Of a stretch of 64,000 bases of DNA, positions 62,902 to 64,000 are shown in pieces (within the stretch, counting starts at the first letter, position 1; the number at the start of each line of letters is the position of its first letter). The notes under the pieces were generated by a model. It worked only from the letters and a program-made list of their open reading frames with translations. It made no database searches and was not told where the DNA came from. Origin of the DNA: Microtetraspora malaysiensis (GTDB lineage Bacteria > Actinomycetota > Actinomycetes > Streptosporangiales > Streptosporangiaceae); contig NZ_BBYJ01000018.1 in NCBI RefSeq assembly GCF_001528665.1, positions 1 through 64,000 of the forward strand, given 5' to 3'. The position numbers were made by a program, and so were the translations under genes.

Positions 62902-64000
62902 TCACTTCCGGACGAGGCCGGGCAGCCGCTCGGCGGCGGTCGCGGCCTCTCCGGAGGTCAGGGGGCCGAACATGGCGGCGTAGTGGCCGCCGAGTTCGAG
63001 CAGCTCGGCGTGGGTGCCGCGTTCGGCGACGCGCCCGGTGTCGAGCACCACGATCTCGTCGGCGTTCTCGATGGCGGACAGGCGGTGGGAGATGACCAGC
63101 CGGGTGACCCGCAGCCGGTTGAGCGCCGCGTCCACCCGGCGCTCGGTGGCCGGGTCCAGATGGCTGGTCGCCTCGTCGAGGATGAGCAGCCGGGGCCGGT
63201 GGACCAGGGCTCGGGCGAGCGCCACCCGCTGGCGCTGCCCGGCCGACAGGGCCATGCCACCCTCGCCGACCCGCGTCGCGTAGCGCATGGGCATCCGCTG
63301 GATGTCGTCGTGCAGTCCGGCCACCTCGGCGGCGTACTCCACGTCGGCCTGCGAGGCGTCCGGGCTGCCCATGGTGATGTTGTCGGCGATGGTTCCGTCG
63401 AAGAGCGACAGGTGCTGGAGCACCGCGCCGCAGCTCGCCCGCAGCTCGTGCAGGTCGAGCTCCTCCAGGGGGATCCCGGAGAGGTGGATCTCGCCGCTGT
63501 CGGGGCGCAGCAGGCCCAGGACCATCAGCGCCAGGGTGCTCTTGCCGGATCCGGTACGGCCGGCCACGCCGATCTTGCGTCCGGGCCGCATCGAGAGCGA
63601 GATGTCCTGGAGCACGGGCGCGCCCTCCGGGTCGTAGCCGAACGTGACCCGGGACAGCTCCACACCGATGGGCCCGCCGCCGGGCAGGCCGGCCGGGCCG
63701 ACCGGCTCCTGCCCGGAGTCGAGCACGTCGTGCATGCGCTCCACCTGCGCCCGGACCGACTGCAGCGACTGGCCCGACGTGGCGAGGGAGCCGAGCGGGG
63801 TCAGGACCGACACGGCGACGGCGTTGGCGGCCAGCATCGCGCCGGCGGTCATCGTGCCGTCCAGCACGAGGCTCACGCCGAGCACCAGCATGGCCAGCGG
63901 CGACAGGACGCGCATCGTGCTCAGCGCCGCCTCGACCACGGCCGACGAGCGGCCGCGCCGGAGGCTGGCGTCCTGGTGGCGTTCGAACAGGCCGCCCCAG
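62902..64000 (-). CDS. ABC transporter, bacteriocin-exporter type (5' end outside window)
   Basis: The frame runs to the right edge, so the N-terminus is missing. The visible 365 residues cover the last membrane helices (L-A-M-L-V-L-G-V-S-L-V-L) and a full ATPase domain: Walker A G-R-T-G-S-G-K-S-T, L-S-A-G-Q-R-Q-R (signature Gly replaced by Ala in the second position), Walker B L-L-I-L-D-E-A-T and an H-loop I-S-H-R-L. It resembles NHLM/LanT-type peptide exporters. A C39 peptidase domain, which would cut after the double-glycine sites of the three peptides, is expected upstream but cannot be seen. Confidence 0.88.
   Translation of the reverse strand, partial: WGGLFERHQDASLRRGRSSAVVEAALSTMRVLSPLAMLVLGVSLVLDGTMTAGAMLAANAVAVSVLTPLGSLATSGQSLQSVRAQVERMHDVLDSGQEPVGPAGLPGGGPIGVELSRVTFGYDPEGAPVLQDISLSMRPGRKIGVAGRTGSGKSTLALMVLGLLRPDSGEIHLSGIPLEELDLHELRASCGAVLQHLSLFDGTIADNITMGSPDASQADVEYAAEVAGLHDDIQRMPMRYATRVGEGGMALSAGQRQRVALARALVHRPRLLILDEATSHLDPATERRVDAALNRLRVTRLVISHRLSAIENADEIVVLDTGRVAERGTHAELLELGGHYAAMFGPLTSGEAATAAERLPGLVRK

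Noticed and set aside
1-64000. tRNA, rRNA, insertion sequences, prophage or attachment sites
   Set aside because: No cloverleaf, rRNA segment, transposase or integrase was recognised on either strand.

Overview
The window is about 64 kb of very GC-rich, densely coding DNA with heavy use of GTG starts, stop/start overlaps of 1-8 bp, secreted enzymes carrying CBM2-type and Ser/Pro linker modules, LAL and NarL regulators, and two RiPP clusters. This points to a filamentous actinomycete, most like a Streptosporangiaceae-type organism. That placement is inference from gene content, since no rRNA or marker gene is present.

Left part (1-13 kb): the tail of an HNH (DUF222/13E12-type) protein and a heptanucleotide repeat; a compact ECF41 sigma factor module with its membrane-protein and carboxymuconolactone-decarboxylase-like partner genes and three matching promoters; an acyl-CoA dehydrogenase divergent from a MaoC-like hydratase; a coupled HSP90-like/TPR pair; a GNAT enzyme; a lower-GC SRA-HNH modification-dependent nuclease; and a Nudix hydrolase. 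Middle-left (13-29 kb): a secreted CE1/PHB-type esterase with CBM2; a six-gene overlapping lipid operon (TetR, two AidB-like dehydrogenases, thioesterase, two ferritin-like desaturase homologues); a glutarate-type module (GntR, class III CoA-transferase, glutaryl-CoA dehydrogenase); and a divergent peptidoglycan amidase/GHL10 glycosidase pair sharing the same C-terminal domain.

Centre (28-45 kb): a SUMF1-like protein, a DUF4118-only KdpD-like protein with an orphan divergent KdpA, a TetR, a P450-ferredoxin pair and an XRE-cupin regulator. Then comes what I read as an undescribed linaridin cluster: three precursor genes with the PxxxTP motif, an HTTM-alpha/beta-hydrolase fusion (CypH-like), a small CypL-like protein, an N-methyltransferase, an ABC exporter and a flavin oxidoreductase. 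It is divergent from an XRE/ImmA-IrrE/MAB_1171c triad. Two of the precursor promoters carry the same long inverted repeat, two precursor genes end in strong hairpins, and a start-less remnant of a fourth precursor lies between them.

Right part (45-64 kb): a clpP3-clpP4 pair with an adjacent PopR-like regulator and a PopR-box-like palindrome; a secreted protein; an ArsR regulator; a taurine/nitrate-type ABC importer without a binding protein; an MgtA-type Mg2+ P-ATPase with a leader peptide and attenuator-like hairpin, divergent from MgtC; a NarL two-component system; a secreted TAP-like hydrolase; a large LAL regulator; and finally the start of a second RiPP locus with three mersacidin/lichenicidin-leader lanthipeptide precursors and an exporter that runs off the window.
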